Part shown: positions 1-8,943 of the stretch, in pieces | Layout of the letters: every line of letters starts with the position of its first letter | Position numbering within the stretch: the stretch's first letter is position 1 | Source: DATGPD01 sp041398565 | GTDB taxonomy: Bacteria > Planctomycetota > UBA1135 > UBA2386 | NCBI GenBank assembly: GCA_041398565.1 | Contig: JAWKUN010000004.1 | Coordinates: forward strand, 992,001-1,056,000 | Direction: 5' to 3' | DNA length: 64,000 bases | Notes under the pieces: model-generated | The model's database searches: none | Told to the model about the DNA's origin: nothing | The model's input: the letters and a program-made list of their open reading frames with translations, nothing else | Position numbers and translations under genes: made by a program

Positions 1-67
1 GCGCTGGCGCGAGTACTTCCCGCACGGGGTCGAGATGGGCGACTCGTCGCGCGGCCACCTCGACTGA
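1..67 (+). CDS. C-terminal end of an unidentified protein (5' truncated)
   Basis: The window opens inside a reading frame (codons start at base 2) that ends at the TGA at 65-67. Only the last 21 residues are visible, finishing in MGDSSRGHLD. The tail is hydrophilic and ordinary in codon use, which fits a real gene, but it is too short to assign a family. The next gene starts 42 bases downstream on the same strand, so the two may be cotranscribed. Confidence 0.5.
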   Translation, partial: RWREYFPHGVEMGDSSRGHLD

Positions 68-109
68 CGCTGCATTGACACGGGGCCACGGCCGAGACAA
101 GCTCACGCT

Positions 110-1111
110 GTGGCCGTCGTCCTCACGGTCTGCGCCGCCGCCGCGCTGGCAGTGCAGGCGCCGATCCCCAACCCGCACTGGGGTGCCGCCGCCTTCCCGC
201 GCGACCGCGAGGAAGTGCGGTTGTCGCTGTCGTTCAACCGTTTCACCGAGCTCGACGGCGAGGGGCGGCGCTTCAACGACATCGAGCAGTCGGCCGGCTT
301 CGACATGCTGAGCGTGGCCTACAACCGAGAGCTCCTCGACACCTCTGGCGCACGCTGGACCTTGACCTTCGACGCCGGTGCCGGTGTCAGCAACGACCAG
401 CCGACCGAGTTCCTGCAGAACGACTACATCCACAGGTTCCGTCACCTGGACCGGGTGCCGACCGACGGGGTACGCCGCGGTCCCGAGTTCCTCGCCGGCC
501 TGGCGGCGACGCGCTGGTTCGGCGCCGGGGAGGCGCGCGACGAACCGATGGTCGACGACCGCGACCTCCGCTTCTCCGGTCTCCTCGGTGCGGGCCTCGC
601 CACCAGCACGCTCTACCACGAGATGTTCGCCCACGTCGGCGGCTCGATGTACTCGCCGCGCTACCACGTGCGCGCCGAAGTCGTCGACCGCATGTGCCTG
701 TGCACCGGCGGCGACGCCTACCCCGACGTGGCACCCTTCACGAACCTCACGCAGGTGTCGCTGTACTACGTGCCGCGCAGCTACTTCATGGGACCGAGCG
801 GCAGCTTGGGCGAAGTCTTCGACGAGGCGCTGCGCTGGCGCAACCTGTGGCCGTGGAACTGGCCGAAGGCCATCCACGACCTGGGCGGGCGGCCGGAGAT
901 CGGCGTGCACGTCACCTACGACACCGGGCTCTTCCTGAACGAGCGCGGCCAGGAGATCGACACGTGGTTCATCTCCCTGAGCATGGAGTGGCCCACGGGC
1001 CTGCGTCTCGAGACCTGGAACGACATGGCCAACGGCACCGACTTCGGTCCGACCTACGGCATGATGATCAGCTTCGATCTGTCGACCCTTTGGCGGACGA
1101 CGCTGCGATGA
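110..1111 (+). CDS. Exported protein, possible outer-membrane beta-barrel
   Basis: The product has 333 residues and is not from a family I recognise. It starts at GTG; no better in-frame start lies between it and the stop of the preceding gene. Residues 1-16 are a short hydrophobic, alanine-rich signal-like stretch ending ALAVQA, although a basic N-region is lacking. The rest alternates polar and hydrophobic residues in short aromatic-rich blocks (LSLSFNRF, SLYYVPRSYF, IDTWFISLSMEWP, GMMISFDLS), a pattern common in outer-membrane barrels; that is inference. A Cys pair lies in CLCTGG near residue 195. Its TGA overlaps an ATG at 1108 in the frame of the following lipoprotein gene, which suggests an operon. 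Confidence 0.7.
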   Translation: MAVVLTVCAAAALAVQAPIPNPHWGAAAFPRDREEVRLSLSFNRFTELDGEGRRFNDIEQSAGFDMLSVAYNRELLDTSGARWTLTFDAGAGVSNDQPTEFLQNDYIHRFRHLDRVPTDGVRRGPEFLAGLAATRWFGAGEARDEPMVDDRDLRFSGLLGAGLATSTLYHEMFAHVGGSMYSPRYHVRAEVVDRMCLCTGGDAYPDVAPFTNLTQVSLYYVPRSYFMGPSGSLGEVFDEALRWRNLWPWNWPKAIHDLGGRPEIGVHVTYDTGLFLNERGQEIDTWFISLSMEWPTGLRLETWNDMANGTDFGPTYGMMISFDLSTLWRTTLR

Positions 1112-1242
1112 GGCGGCCTCGCCAACGAAGAGCTGCCGGCGACCATGACGCCACCGGCCATGTCGACGGTTGCCAAGGCCCTGGCGCCCCGCCCGTCCGT
1201 GCCGAGCGGGTCGAGCCGGGCCCAGTGCCGCGGGGCGGGGAC

Positions 1243-1812
1243 ATGCCGCCGCGGGCCGCGCTGCTCGCACGCGGCCTCCGCGGTGCGTTGCTGCTCGGGC
1301 TCGCGCTCCTGCCGGCGTGCCGCACGAACATCGCTCTGATCGATGCCACCTACGGCGAGGAGGTGCGCCACGCCGGCCACATCGTTCACCTGCGCTCGGC
1401 ACGCACCCCGATCGAGGCCACGGCGAGCGGCTACCGGTTCGTGTTGGACGTGGTGTTCGAGAACGCCACCAGCGAGGCGTGGACCGTACTCGTGTCCGAC
1501 TTCGCGTTGCGCTGGCAGAACGGCGACGCCGACACGGAGCTGACCCCGGCTCTCGACCTGCCCGCCGACGCGGTCCTGCTCACCGTCCCGGCCGTGGATG
1601 GCGTCGACGTGCGCCTGCCGATCCGGATCGAGGCCGCGTCCCACATCACGGTGACGGCGTTGGAACGCCGGCCTCTCGAGCTGACGATGCAACAGGACGG
1701 GCGCACGCTGCTGCGTCGCCGAGTCGTCGCGGGCAGCTACAGCCAGCTCGGCCAAGCCGCACGCGTCGTGTTCCTGGCCACTCTCGGCCTCGTTCTGCTC
1801 TCCCTGCTCTAA
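1243..1812 (+). CDS. Putative lipoprotein with C-terminal membrane anchor
   Basis: The product has 189 residues. ATG 1243 was chosen because a G-rich ribosome-binding-like stretch (GGGGCGGGG, 1232-1240) precedes it and because it yields a clean lipoprotein signal: basic N-terminus (RAALLARGLRG), hydrophobic core and lipobox LPAC at residues 23-26. An in-frame ATG at 1108 overlaps the upstream stop, but would put 45 low-complexity residues before the signal. The mature part looks like a beta-sandwich (RFVLDVVFENATS, VRLPIRIEAASHITVTALE) and the last 20 residues (VVFLATLGLVLLSLL) form a hydrophobic tail. Function is unknown. The upstream neighbour is also exported, so both probably act in the envelope. 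Confidence 0.75.
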   Translation: MPPRAALLARGLRGALLLGLALLPACRTNIALIDATYGEEVRHAGHIVHLRSARTPIEATASGYRFVLDVVFENATSEAWTVLVSDFALRWQNGDADTELTPALDLPADAVLLTVPAVDGVDVRLPIRIEAASHITVTALERRPLELTMQQDGRTLLRRRVVAGSYSQLGQAARVVFLATLGLVLLSLL

Positions 1813-1813
1813 G

Positions 1814-1974
1814 GAGTCCGCGTCACGGGAGGCGCCGCGGCCGAGGCGTGAATGCTCGTTCAGGCTGGTGCGGCCGAGTCGCCCAGCCGGTTGGGCCACC
1901 TGTGGAGATTGGGACGTGCCAAGCTGGGCGAACAGGTGCGGCTCCGCCGCGGATGGATCGCGTGACGCGGACTC
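1814..1974. repeat. 14-nt perfect inverted repeat spanning a convergent intergenic region
   Basis: The arms are GAGTCCGCGTCACG (1814-1827) and its exact reverse complement (1961-1974), separated by 133 bases. A smaller hairpin, CTCAC-AGC-GTGAG (1980-1992), follows. The region separates two convergent genes (lipoprotein, and the TIGR03545-type protein), so the simplest role is protecting or ending transcripts. Its wide spacing is unusual for a simple terminator. Confidence 0.6.
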
Positions 1975-2027
1975 TCGGACTCACAGCGTGAGAGAATCGA
2001 GCGTACAGGCTCCGAGCGATGTTGCTG

Positions 2028-2060
2028 GCGATCGCCTTCGCGATCGCGAGCCTTCGGCTC
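2028..2060 (-). terminator. Double hairpin at the 3' end of the convergent gene
   Basis: GCGATCGC (2028-2035), loop CTTC, then GCGATCGC (2040-2047) forms a perfect 8-bp stem. A second hairpin, GAGCC/GGCTC (2048-2052 and 2056-2060), touches the stop codon of the minus-strand gene. There is no U tract on either strand, so intrinsic termination is inferred from stem stability and position only. Confidence 0.45.
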
Positions 2061-4056
2061 AGCCGTCCTTCTTCTTGCCGCCGAAGAGCTCATTGAGCCC
2101 GCCCAGGCCGCGCTTCTTCAGCTCCTCTTCGGCCTTCTTCTGCAGCTCGGCCTTCTGCTTGGCGAGTTCTTCCTCGGCTCGCTTCTTCGCCTCGGCCTCC
2201 GCCGCCGCCTTGGCCTCTTCGGCCAGCTGCTGCGGCGTCTTCTTGCCTTCGAGGAGATCGCCGACCGCTTCACCCACGGCCGCGCCACCCCCGGGCATCG
2301 GCAGCCCCTCGAGCAGACGGGCGGCGCGGGTGCGGACCTGATCGGCCAGCTCCTTGCGGCCCGCACTCACCAGCGCATCGGCGAGCTTCTTGTCGTCGAG
2401 CGAGATACGTGGATTGGTGAGTGGCCCGCGGATCCCCAACGGGATGGTCAGCTCGTCGACCGCCGTCGGCTGCAGGCCGAACAGGGAGAGGGTCGTGCCG
2501 TGCAGGGTGACCCGAAGGGGCAGGTCGATGGTGAAGCCACCATCCGCGCCGAGGCCGAGGCTGCCGTCGAGGAGGGCATCCAGCTTGCCGCCCCGGATGG
2601 GCGCCTGCCCGGACACCGCCAACTGCTCGCCCACCGCGTCGGCGTCGAGGCCGACGAGTCCGAGTTTGAAGTGGACAGCGTCGCCCTGCAGCTGGCAGCG
2701 GAACTCGTAGCGCCCACTCTTCGACGTCACGGCGAGCTGCACCGGTGCCGACAAGAGCGCGGGGTTCGACGACAGGTTGTCGGCGGTCACGTCGAACGTG
2801 TCGTCGTCCATGCCGGCCACGCGCACACCGTCGAACACCAAGTGCTTGACCAGCACGGCCGGCGCCTGTTGCAGGAGGTGCAGCGCCCGCACCTTGGTCA
2901 CGTCGTCGAGCTTCTCGCGCGCCACGCGAACTTCGCGCTCCTCCTTCGTCTCCTGGCCGCTGCCGCTCGTCCGCAGGCGTTGCAGCCAACCCTGCACCTG
3001 CTGCAGGCGTGCCTTCCACACCTGGGCGGTCTTGATGTAGTCCTCCAGGGTCTTGCCCTCGCCCGGGGGCGGCGGCGGCGGTGGCGGCGGCTCCTTGCCG
3101 ACGCGCTCGCCCGGCGTCTGCCGCGGCAAACCGTGGCTGGCGCTGGTCGAGCCGAGCCGCTCGACGACGAAACGCTTGCGCAGGATGTCACCGGTACCGA
3201 GGTCGAACTCGAGCACCTGCGCCCGAAGGTTGTCGCGCTCGAGCCGTTCGGGGTCGGCCATGGCCAGACCGTCGACCTGTAGCCGCCCGCCGGTCAGGTC
3301 GAGCTGGACGCCGGCGATGTCGGTCGTCGCGCCGTTGAGCGTCTCGAGGGTGCTCCGCAGCGCCGTCTTGGCCAGCGGTCCGGCCAGCGTCCGCTGCGAC
3401 AGCCACAGACCGACGGCCAACACGAGGACGACGACCAGCCCGACCACCCGGACCGGCAACCCCTGCTTCTGCCGAGAAGCCAGATCCTGGTAGCTGAGCT
3501 TGCCGCGCTTGTCACCGCCGAGGAGAAGCCAGGCCAGGAAGCGTGTGCTCTTCTTGCCGGCCCAGCGCTGGTAGCGGTCGGAGTCGTGTTCCAGCGCCGC
3601 CATCTTGGTGCGGAACCCCTGCACGCCCCGCCACAACGCGAAACCGAAGACCAGACCGAAGACCAGGCCGACGACGAGGCCGCCGGTGGTCGCGTAGTGC
3701 TCGAGCCCGCACCAGGCGATCACGGGCGCGTTCACCAGGATGCGGAACAGGCCCTCGAGTGGTCCGTCCAGGAGCAGGCGGCCGACCGCGAACGAGACCG
3801 ACAGCGTCGGCAAGGACAACAGCTTGCCGAGAAGCGTCGCGAGACCGAACACACCGAGGTTGGCGTTCAGGACCAAGACCAGGAACATCAGCCCCAGGAT
3901 CGTGCCCGGGGCTTGCATGAAGCCGCCGCCGAGGTCGCCGGGAAGGAAGAACCCTGGCACGAAGCCGAGCATGCCGCCGAGGGTGGCAGCGAGGACCACC
4001 TGGGTGCGCGTGGCCTTGCCGCGCAGGATCTTGCCAATCTTGCGGGTGATCAGCAT
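2059..4056 (-). CDS. Fused TIGR03546-like / TIGR03545-like membrane protein
   Basis: The product has 665 residues. Residues 1-145 are polytopic and resemble the small TIGR03546 membrane family (KILRGKATRTQVVLAATLGG, then VPGFFLPG). A single helix at about 203-219 then leads into a long periplasmic AsmA-like region of TIGR03545 type (GGRLQVDGLAMADPE at 257-271). The two families are known as adjacent genes of unknown function in outer-membrane bacteria; here they look like one protein. Nine consecutive prolines (323-331) form a linker and the last 60 residues are a charged Lys/Ala/Glu coil. Start ATG 4056 was chosen because it begins the membrane domain; the 75 residues encoded upstream are low complexity. 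Family assignment is from memory of sequence patterns. Confidence 0.75.
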   Translation of the reverse strand: MLITRKIGKILRGKATRTQVVLAATLGGMLGFVPGFFLPGDLGGGFMQAPGTILGLMFLVLVLNANLGVFGLATLLGKLLSLPTLSVSFAVGRLLLDGPLEGLFRILVNAPVIAWCGLEHYATTGGLVVGLVFGLVFGFALWRGVQGFRTKMAALEHDSDRYQRWAGKKSTRFLAWLLLGGDKRGKLSYQDLASRQKQGLPVRVVGLVVVLVLAVGLWLSQRTLAGPLAKTALRSTLETLNGATTDIAGVQLDLTGGRLQVDGLAMADPERLERDNLRAQVLEFDLGTGDILRKRFVVERLGSTSASHGLPRQTPGERVGKEPPPPPPPPPGEGKTLEDYIKTAQVWKARLQQVQGWLQRLRTSGSGQETKEEREVRVAREKLDDVTKVRALHLLQQAPAVLVKHLVFDGVRVAGMDDDTFDVTADNLSSNPALLSAPVQLAVTSKSGRYEFRCQLQGDAVHFKLGLVGLDADAVGEQLAVSGQAPIRGGKLDALLDGSLGLGADGGFTIDLPLRVTLHGTTLSLFGLQPTAVDELTIPLGIRGPLTNPRISLDDKKLADALVSAGRKELADQVRTRAARLLEGLPMPGGGAAVGEAVGDLLEGKKTPQQLAEEAKAAAEAEAKKRAEEELAKQKAELQKKAEEELKKRGLGGLNELFGGKKKDG

Positions 4057-4252
4057 GGGATGCCCTTTGTATCGGCACATCGGCGCGCGCGGCAGCGTTT
4101 TACCGAACGTCCGGAGGCGGACGACACCGGATGCCGATGACAGGCAGGGGATGCGACGCGGGCCGCGTTCGCGCTCGGCCTCGGCGCTTGGCGAGGCGGC
4201 GCTCGGCCACGCGCTTGCACGCACACTCTTGCTCCGCACACTGCACGACGTC

Positions 4253-6013
4253 ATGAGCGCAGGCACCGGCATCGTCGGCAACTGTTCCTACAATGCCCTC
4301 ATCGAGCGCGGGCGGGTCACTTGGCTGTGCTGGCCGCGCTTCGACAGCAGTTTCGTGTTCGGCGAGCTGCTCGACGACGAGCGTGGCGGTTGCTTCGCCA
4401 TCGAGCCGGCCGGCGAGTCGACCCACACCGTCGACTACGTGGAGAACACCAACGTCCTGCGCACGGAGTTCCGGCGCGACGGCGACGCATTCGAGATCCT
4501 CGACTTCGCGCCGCGCTTCCACCGCTTCGACCGCTGGTTCCGACCATCCATGCTGGTGCGCATCGTCCGCCCCCTGGCCGGCGAGCCGCGCATCCGGGTG
4601 CGCTGCAACCCCACCTACGACTACGGACGCGTGCAGCCGACCTGCTGGGCCGCGAGCAATCACCTCGAGTTCGGCGGCCTGCCGGCACCGCTGCGCCTCA
4701 CCACCAACGCACCGCTCACCTACGTCCGCGAGGCCACCCCGTTCCTGCTGACCCGCGACCTACACTTCGTGCTGACCTGGGGCGAGCCGCTCGAGGCGCC
4801 GCTCGAGGAGACCGCCGAGGCCTTCCTCGTGCACACCCGGGACAGCTGGCGGCGCTGGGTCAAGAGCGGCCGCATCCCGCGCGACTGGCAGCGCGAGGTG
4901 ATCCGCTCGGCGTTGACGCTGAAGCTGCACCAGTTCGACGACACCGGTGCGCTGATCGCAGCCACCACCACCAGCCTGCCCGAAGCTCCCGCCTCGGCGC
5001 GCACCTGGGACTACCGCTTCTGCTGGCTGCGCGACGCGTACTTCACGGTCGCCGCGTTCGAGCGCATGGGCTTCACCGAGGAGATGGAGCGCTTCCTGCT
5101 GTATTTGCGCAACGTGTGCGAAGCATCGAACGGCGAGCTGCAGCCGGTGTACGGCATCGGCTGCGAACCCGTGCTCGAAGAGATCGAGCTGCGCCACCTC
5201 AAGGGCTACCGCGGCGACGGCCCGGTGCGCATCGGCAACAAGGCCTACGAGCAGCGACAGAACGACGTGTACGGCGAGCTCATCCTCGCCATCAGCCGTC
5301 TGGTGCTCGACGTGCGCTTCCACGGCACCGAGGGCATGGCCGGCGCCGGTCAGCTGGTGAAGAACCTGCTGCGGCAGATCGAGCAACGCCTCGACGAGCC
5401 GGACGCCGGCCTGTGGGAGCTGCGCGGCACGCGGCAGGTCCACACGTTCACCCTATTGGCACACTGGGCCGGCGCGCAGCGCACGGTCGACCTCGCCTGC
5501 GCCATGGGCGACGACGCGCTGCGTACCCGCGCACTCGACATCTCCGAGCGCGCCAGCCGGCTCCTCATGGAACGCTGCTGGAACGACGAGATCGGCGCCC
5601 TGACCCAGGGCATCGGCCTGCCGAACCTCGATGCCTCGAGCCTGTTGGCGCTGCACTTCGGCTTCTTCCGACGTGAGGATCCGCGGGCCAAGCGCATGGT
5701 CGCCGCCATCGCGCAGCAGCTGCGCCTGCCCAACGGCCTGCTGCGCCGCTACGACGTCGCAGACGACTTCGGCGTCCCCGAAGCTGCCTTCACCGTGTGC
5801 ACGTTCTGGTTGGCCGAGGCGCTGGCGATGGTCGGTCGCCAGGAGGAAGCGCGCGAACTGTTCGACTCGGTGCTGGCTCTGCACAACGGCCTGGGTCTGT
5901 TCTCCGAGGACATCCTCGTCGCCAACAACCTGCAGGCCGGCAACTTCCCCCAGACCTACTCGCACGTCGGACTCATCAACGCGGCGTTCCGTCTGTCGCG
6001 GCGCTGGGACTGA
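4253..6013 (+). CDS. Glycoside hydrolase family 15 protein (glucoamylase/trehalase-like)
   Basis: The product has 586 residues, normal for bacterial GH15. These inverting enzymes hydrolyse alpha-glucosidic bonds (glucoamylase, trehalase, glucodextranase); the substrate cannot be told from sequence. Hallmarks seen are the N-terminal GNCSYNALIERGRVTWLCWP, the active-site segment TWDYRFCWLRDAYF near 251-264, the GNKAYEQRQNDVYGE loop near 327-341, and the C-terminal LFSEDI...GNFPQTYSHVGLINAAF block. No signal peptide is visible, so it is likely cytoplasmic and may act on internal trehalose or glycogen-derived sugars. ATG 4253 was chosen because the conserved N-terminus begins just after it. It is divergent from the TIGR03545-like gene with a 196-base gap. 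Confidence 0.9.
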   Translation: MSAGTGIVGNCSYNALIERGRVTWLCWPRFDSSFVFGELLDDERGGCFAIEPAGESTHTVDYVENTNVLRTEFRRDGDAFEILDFAPRFHRFDRWFRPSMLVRIVRPLAGEPRIRVRCNPTYDYGRVQPTCWAASNHLEFGGLPAPLRLTTNAPLTYVREATPFLLTRDLHFVLTWGEPLEAPLEETAEAFLVHTRDSWRRWVKSGRIPRDWQREVIRSALTLKLHQFDDTGALIAATTTSLPEAPASARTWDYRFCWLRDAYFTVAAFERMGFTEEMERFLLYLRNVCEASNGELQPVYGIGCEPVLEEIELRHLKGYRGDGPVRIGNKAYEQRQNDVYGELILAISRLVLDVRFHGTEGMAGAGQLVKNLLRQIEQRLDEPDAGLWELRGTRQVHTFTLLAHWAGAQRTVDLACAMGDDALRTRALDISERASRLLMERCWNDEIGALTQGIGLPNLDASSLLALHFGFFRREDPRAKRMVAAIAQQLRLPNGLLRRYDVADDFGVPEAAFTVCTFWLAEALAMVGRQEEARELFDSVLALHNGLGLFSEDILVANNLQAGNFPQTYSHVGLINAAFRLSRRWD

Positions 6014-6034
6014 CCCGGCTGCGTCGGGTCGCCG

Positions 6035-7156
6035 TCACTGGGTCTGCACGCGCAAGGCGTAGCCGTGCGGGCCGGCATCGTCGGCGATCGGCGCCGCGGC
6101 GTCGAAGCCGTGGCTCACCGCGTAGAAACCCGGACTGATCGGCGTCAGAGTACCGAGCTGCACGACGCGCTCGTCGGAGAGCACGAGGTTGAACGGGTTG
6201 GCGCCGGGCACGTAGGCGGCGAGCTGCTCGAACAGGACCGCCCCCTGGAACAAGGACAGGGCCGGGATCGCCACCGTCGAGCCGCGGGCGAACGGCGCCA
6301 AGGACCCGGCGCCGTCGGCGCGGAGGGGCAGCATCACGTCGGAGCTGGTGTAGATGTGGCAGGCGGTCCCCGGCAGCAGGAGCGGTAGCGGCCCGAACGG
6401 AGCCGTGGTGTCGCTGCCACCGATCATGGCGAACACCGGCGAGTTGGCGCCGAGCGCGTCGCCCCAGATCGAGTGGACCCCGCCGGGCGCGTGGATGCCG
6501 CTGGTCGAGATCGTGGCGTTCGTGCCACCGGTCGTCACGCTGCAGCCGACGCCGCGGTTGCTGACGATGCCGTCCACCGGCCCTCCGGCCCCGAGAGCCG
6601 CGTCCAGCATGGTGTGCGCCTGCCCGTTGAGGCCGTTGCCGTCGATGGTCAGGTCGACGACGAAGAAGCCGCCGGCAGGCACGGCGATCTGCACCGGCTG
6701 CGTGAAGGGGAAGTTCAAGCGGTCGTTGGCCGCCCCCCAGGGCTCGGGACCCGACGTACCCTGGTCGGGCCAGTAGGTGACCGGGCCGTCGAACACTGTG
6801 GTCAACGGCTGGGTCAGGTTGGCGGCGAAGTCGGGGCCGGGGATCGCCCGCGTGGTGGTGCCGACCGCGATCGTCAGACGCTGGATGGTGAACGGCCCCG
6901 GCGCCCCCACCGGCGGGATCGGGCCGTCGTAGCGCAGCGCCAGGCCCGTGGCCAGGAAGCTGGCAGAGCCCGCCTCGGTGGCGTCGTAGAACATCTGCGT
7001 GCGCGCCGACGGGCGCATGAGCGGCACGATCCGGAAGGAACCCAGCTCCTGGGTCTGCGGCGCGCGCGACGCGGGCATGTAGAGGAAGTTCTGCGCCGAG
7101 GCGGCGCCGGCGAGCAGGGTCGCGAGAACGAGGAACGGAGAGCGGGAGACTTGCAT
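6035..7156 (-). CDS. Secreted protein with repeat-like beta-rich C-terminal domain
   Basis: The product has 373 residues and begins with a classic signal peptide (MQVSRSPFLVLATLLAGAASAQ; cleavage after ASA). The mature part is rich in Gly, Pro, Thr and Ala with very few Lys, typical of extracellular proteins in this type of genome. A Cys pair lies in GVGCSV and GTACHIYTS. The C-terminal 110 residues (LPLRADGAGS... STVAIPALSLFQGAVLFEQ) resemble in layout the end of the sugar dehydrogenase at 8944-10461, suggesting a shared secreted module. Function is unknown. It is convergent with the GH15 gene (21-base gap) and divergent from the ECF sigma gene. Confidence 0.75.
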   Translation of the reverse strand: MQVSRSPFLVLATLLAGAASAQNFLYMPASRAPQTQELGSFRIVPLMRPSARTQMFYDATEAGSASFLATGLALRYDGPIPPVGAPGPFTIQRLTIAVGTTTRAIPGPDFAANLTQPLTTVFDGPVTYWPDQGTSGPEPWGAANDRLNFPFTQPVQIAVPAGGFFVVDLTIDGNGLNGQAHTMLDAALGAGGPVDGIVSNRGVGCSVTTGGTNATISTSGIHAPGGVHSIWGDALGANSPVFAMIGGSDTTAPFGPLPLLLPGTACHIYTSSDVMLPLRADGAGSLAPFARGSTVAIPALSLFQGAVLFEQLAAYVPGANPFNLVLSDERVVQLGTLTPISPGFYAVSHGFDAAAPIADDAGPHGYALRVQTQ

Positions 7157-7353
7157 GACCTTGTGCGCGCGAGGCTAGGGACGCGGCCGCTCGCCTGTGT
7201 CATGCCACTGTCATCGTCGGGACCCAGGGTCGATGCTGCACGAGCCCGCCCGGACGCGGGGCTGCCGCCCCACAGATGGCGCCCGTAGCAAAAACCATGG
7301 CCTGCTCGTTTCGCCGCCACGCAACGCCCCGCACAATCCCGATGGTCCCGTGA

Positions 7354-7974
7354 ATGACCGAGGCGTCGCGCAGTAGCCCGGCCACATTGCATCTGGCCGA
7401 GGAGATCCGCTTGATCGCGGGCGCCAAACACGGCGACCACGCGAGCTTCGAGCAGCTGGTCGACCGCTACATGGGCAAGGCCATGACCGTCGCACGTGCC
7501 TACGTCAACAACCGCGAAGACGCCTTGGAGCTGGCTCAAGAGGCGTTCTACCGTGTCTACCGCAGTCTCGACAGCTTCCGCGAGGGCGAGCCGTTCGCCC
7601 CCTGGTTCTTCCGCATCCTGCGCAACACTTGTCTCAGCTTCCTGAGCAAGCACCGCAAGCGGCGCCACCTGTCGCTCGATGCCCCCGTCGGCGGCGATCC
7701 CGAAGGCGCGCCGATGGCCGTCGCCGACCCGAGCTGCGTGCGCCCCGAACGCGGCGCCGAGTTGTCCGAGGAGCACCGGCAGCTGCGCCACGCCCTCGAC
7801 AGCCTGCCCTTCATGCACAAGGAGATCCTGATTCTGCGCCACTTCGAGGAGCTCGACTACGCCAGCATCGCCGAGGTCCTCGACATCCCCATCGGCACGG
7901 TCATGTCGCGCCTCTTCCACGCGCGCCGCAAGCTGAAGGATGCCCTCGACGCCTACATGGGAGGGCGACGATGA
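7354..7974 (+). CDS. ECF-family RNA polymerase sigma factor
   Basis: The product has 206 residues. Sigma region 2 is seen at about residues 30-85 (ALELAQEAFYRVYRSLDSF and the region 2.4 APWFFRILRN motif), joined by an acidic linker to region 4 at about 150-200 (FEELDYASIAEVLDIPIGTV followed by MSRLFHARRKLK, a helix-turn-helix). It redirects RNA polymerase to a small regulon, usually for envelope stress or extracytoplasmic signals. The next gene overlaps by ATGA and encodes a small protein with two membrane helices, in the position expected of its anti-sigma factor, so release from that partner is the probable control. Confidence 0.92.
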   Translation: MTEASRSSPATLHLAEEIRLIAGAKHGDHASFEQLVDRYMGKAMTVARAYVNNREDALELAQEAFYRVYRSLDSFREGEPFAPWFFRILRNTCLSFLSKHRKRRHLSLDAPVGGDPEGAPMAVADPSCVRPERGAELSEEHRQLRHALDSLPFMHKEILILRHFEELDYASIAEVLDIPIGTVMSRLFHARRKLKDALDAYMGGRR

Positions 7975-8438
7975 GCACGCACGACCCCCGAGGAGGGCCG
8001 GACGACGTGCCACCGACCGACGGCCAGCTCATGCTCATGGCGTGGCTCGACGACGAGCTGCCCCACGCCGAGCGCGTGCGTTTCGAGCGCATGTTGGCCG
8101 AAGACCCGGCCTTGGCGGCCGAGGCGGCAGCACAGCGCAGCCTGGTCGACAAGACGCGCGCACTGGCCGCGCTGGAGCCCACCGACGCCGAGATGCGGCG
8201 GTTCTGGGCAGGCTTCTACAACCGCACGGAGTGGCAGATCGCATGGGTCCTTTTGATCGTGGGCATCGCTGGCTTGCTAAGCGAGGGCATCTACCTGCTG
8301 ATGACCTCGACACTGAGCTGGGTCATCAAGACGGCCGCGTTGTCGACGATCGCGGGCGGCGCTCTGCTGGTATGGAACACCGCGCGTCTGAAGATGCGCA
8401 CGAGCCGCTTCGATCGCTACCGCGGGGTCATGCGATGA
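7971..8438 (+). CDS. Probable membrane anti-sigma factor
   Basis: The product has 155 residues. The N-terminal 75 residues are acidic and helical (LMAWLDDELPHAERVRFERM, then LAEDPALAAEAAAQRS), the layout of the anti-sigma domain that grips ECF sigmas, but the zinc-finger HxxxCxxC motif is absent. Two membrane helices follow at about 90-111 and 117-134, with a short basic tail. The role is inferred from structure and from its overlap with the sigma gene upstream (ATGA) and the YbjQ gene downstream (ATGA). It would hold the sigma factor inactive at the inner membrane. Confidence 0.75.
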   Translation: MSTHDPRGGPDDVPPTDGQLMLMAWLDDELPHAERVRFERMLAEDPALAAEAAAQRSLVDKTRALAALEPTDAEMRRFWAGFYNRTEWQIAWVLLIVGIAGLLSEGIYLLMTSTLSWVIKTAALSTIAGGALLVWNTARLKMRTSRFDRYRGVMR

Positions 8439-8749
8439 TCGTGACGACCACGCCCGACGTCCCCGGCAAGCGCGTGGTCGCCACGATCGGTTTGGTGCGC
8501 GGCTCGGCCATCCGCACCCGCCACGTGTTCCACGACTTCGCCGAGTGGATCCGCAACCTGGTCGGCGCCGAGCTGCAGCACTACACCAAGATGATGGGCG
8601 AGGCTCGGGAACAGGCGCTCGATCGCATGATCGCCGACGCCGAACGCCTCGGCGCGAACGGTGTCGTCGGCATCCGCTTCGGCACCATGAAGATCACCAG
8701 CGGCGCCGCGGAGATGTACGTGTACGGCACGGCGGTGCTGGTCGAGTAG
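8435..8749 (+). CDS. YbjQ / UPF0145 family protein
   Basis: The product has 104 residues, the usual family size. Conserved features are the start IVTTTPDVPGKRVV, the Gly-Ala-Val loop in LGANGVVGIRFG and the C-terminal YVYGTAVLVE strand. The family is a small pentameric cytoplasmic fold of unknown biochemical function, sometimes linked to metal or envelope stress. Here it is the third gene of an ECF sigma operon (4-base overlap with the anti-sigma gene), so it may be an effector or modulator of that response; this is inference. Confidence 0.88.
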   Translation: MIVTTTPDVPGKRVVATIGLVRGSAIRTRHVFHDFAEWIRNLVGAELQHYTKMMGEAREQALDRMIADAERLGANGVVGIRFGTMKITSGAAEMYVYGTAVLVE

Positions 8750-8943
8750 ACCGGCCCGGCGGCACCGGGGCCGGGGCCTCGGTCGCCGCGCGCGAGGCGG
8801 GGGCGCCGCCACCCCCGGGCTTCCCCCGTGGACAAACCGCGGCCTGGCGGCGACGCTGTCACGTATCTGCCTCGGTCCACCTGGCGCCCGGCGCCGGCCC
8901 CTTCTCTCCCCGCCGTTTCTCTCCCGCAGTCCGTAGCGATCCT

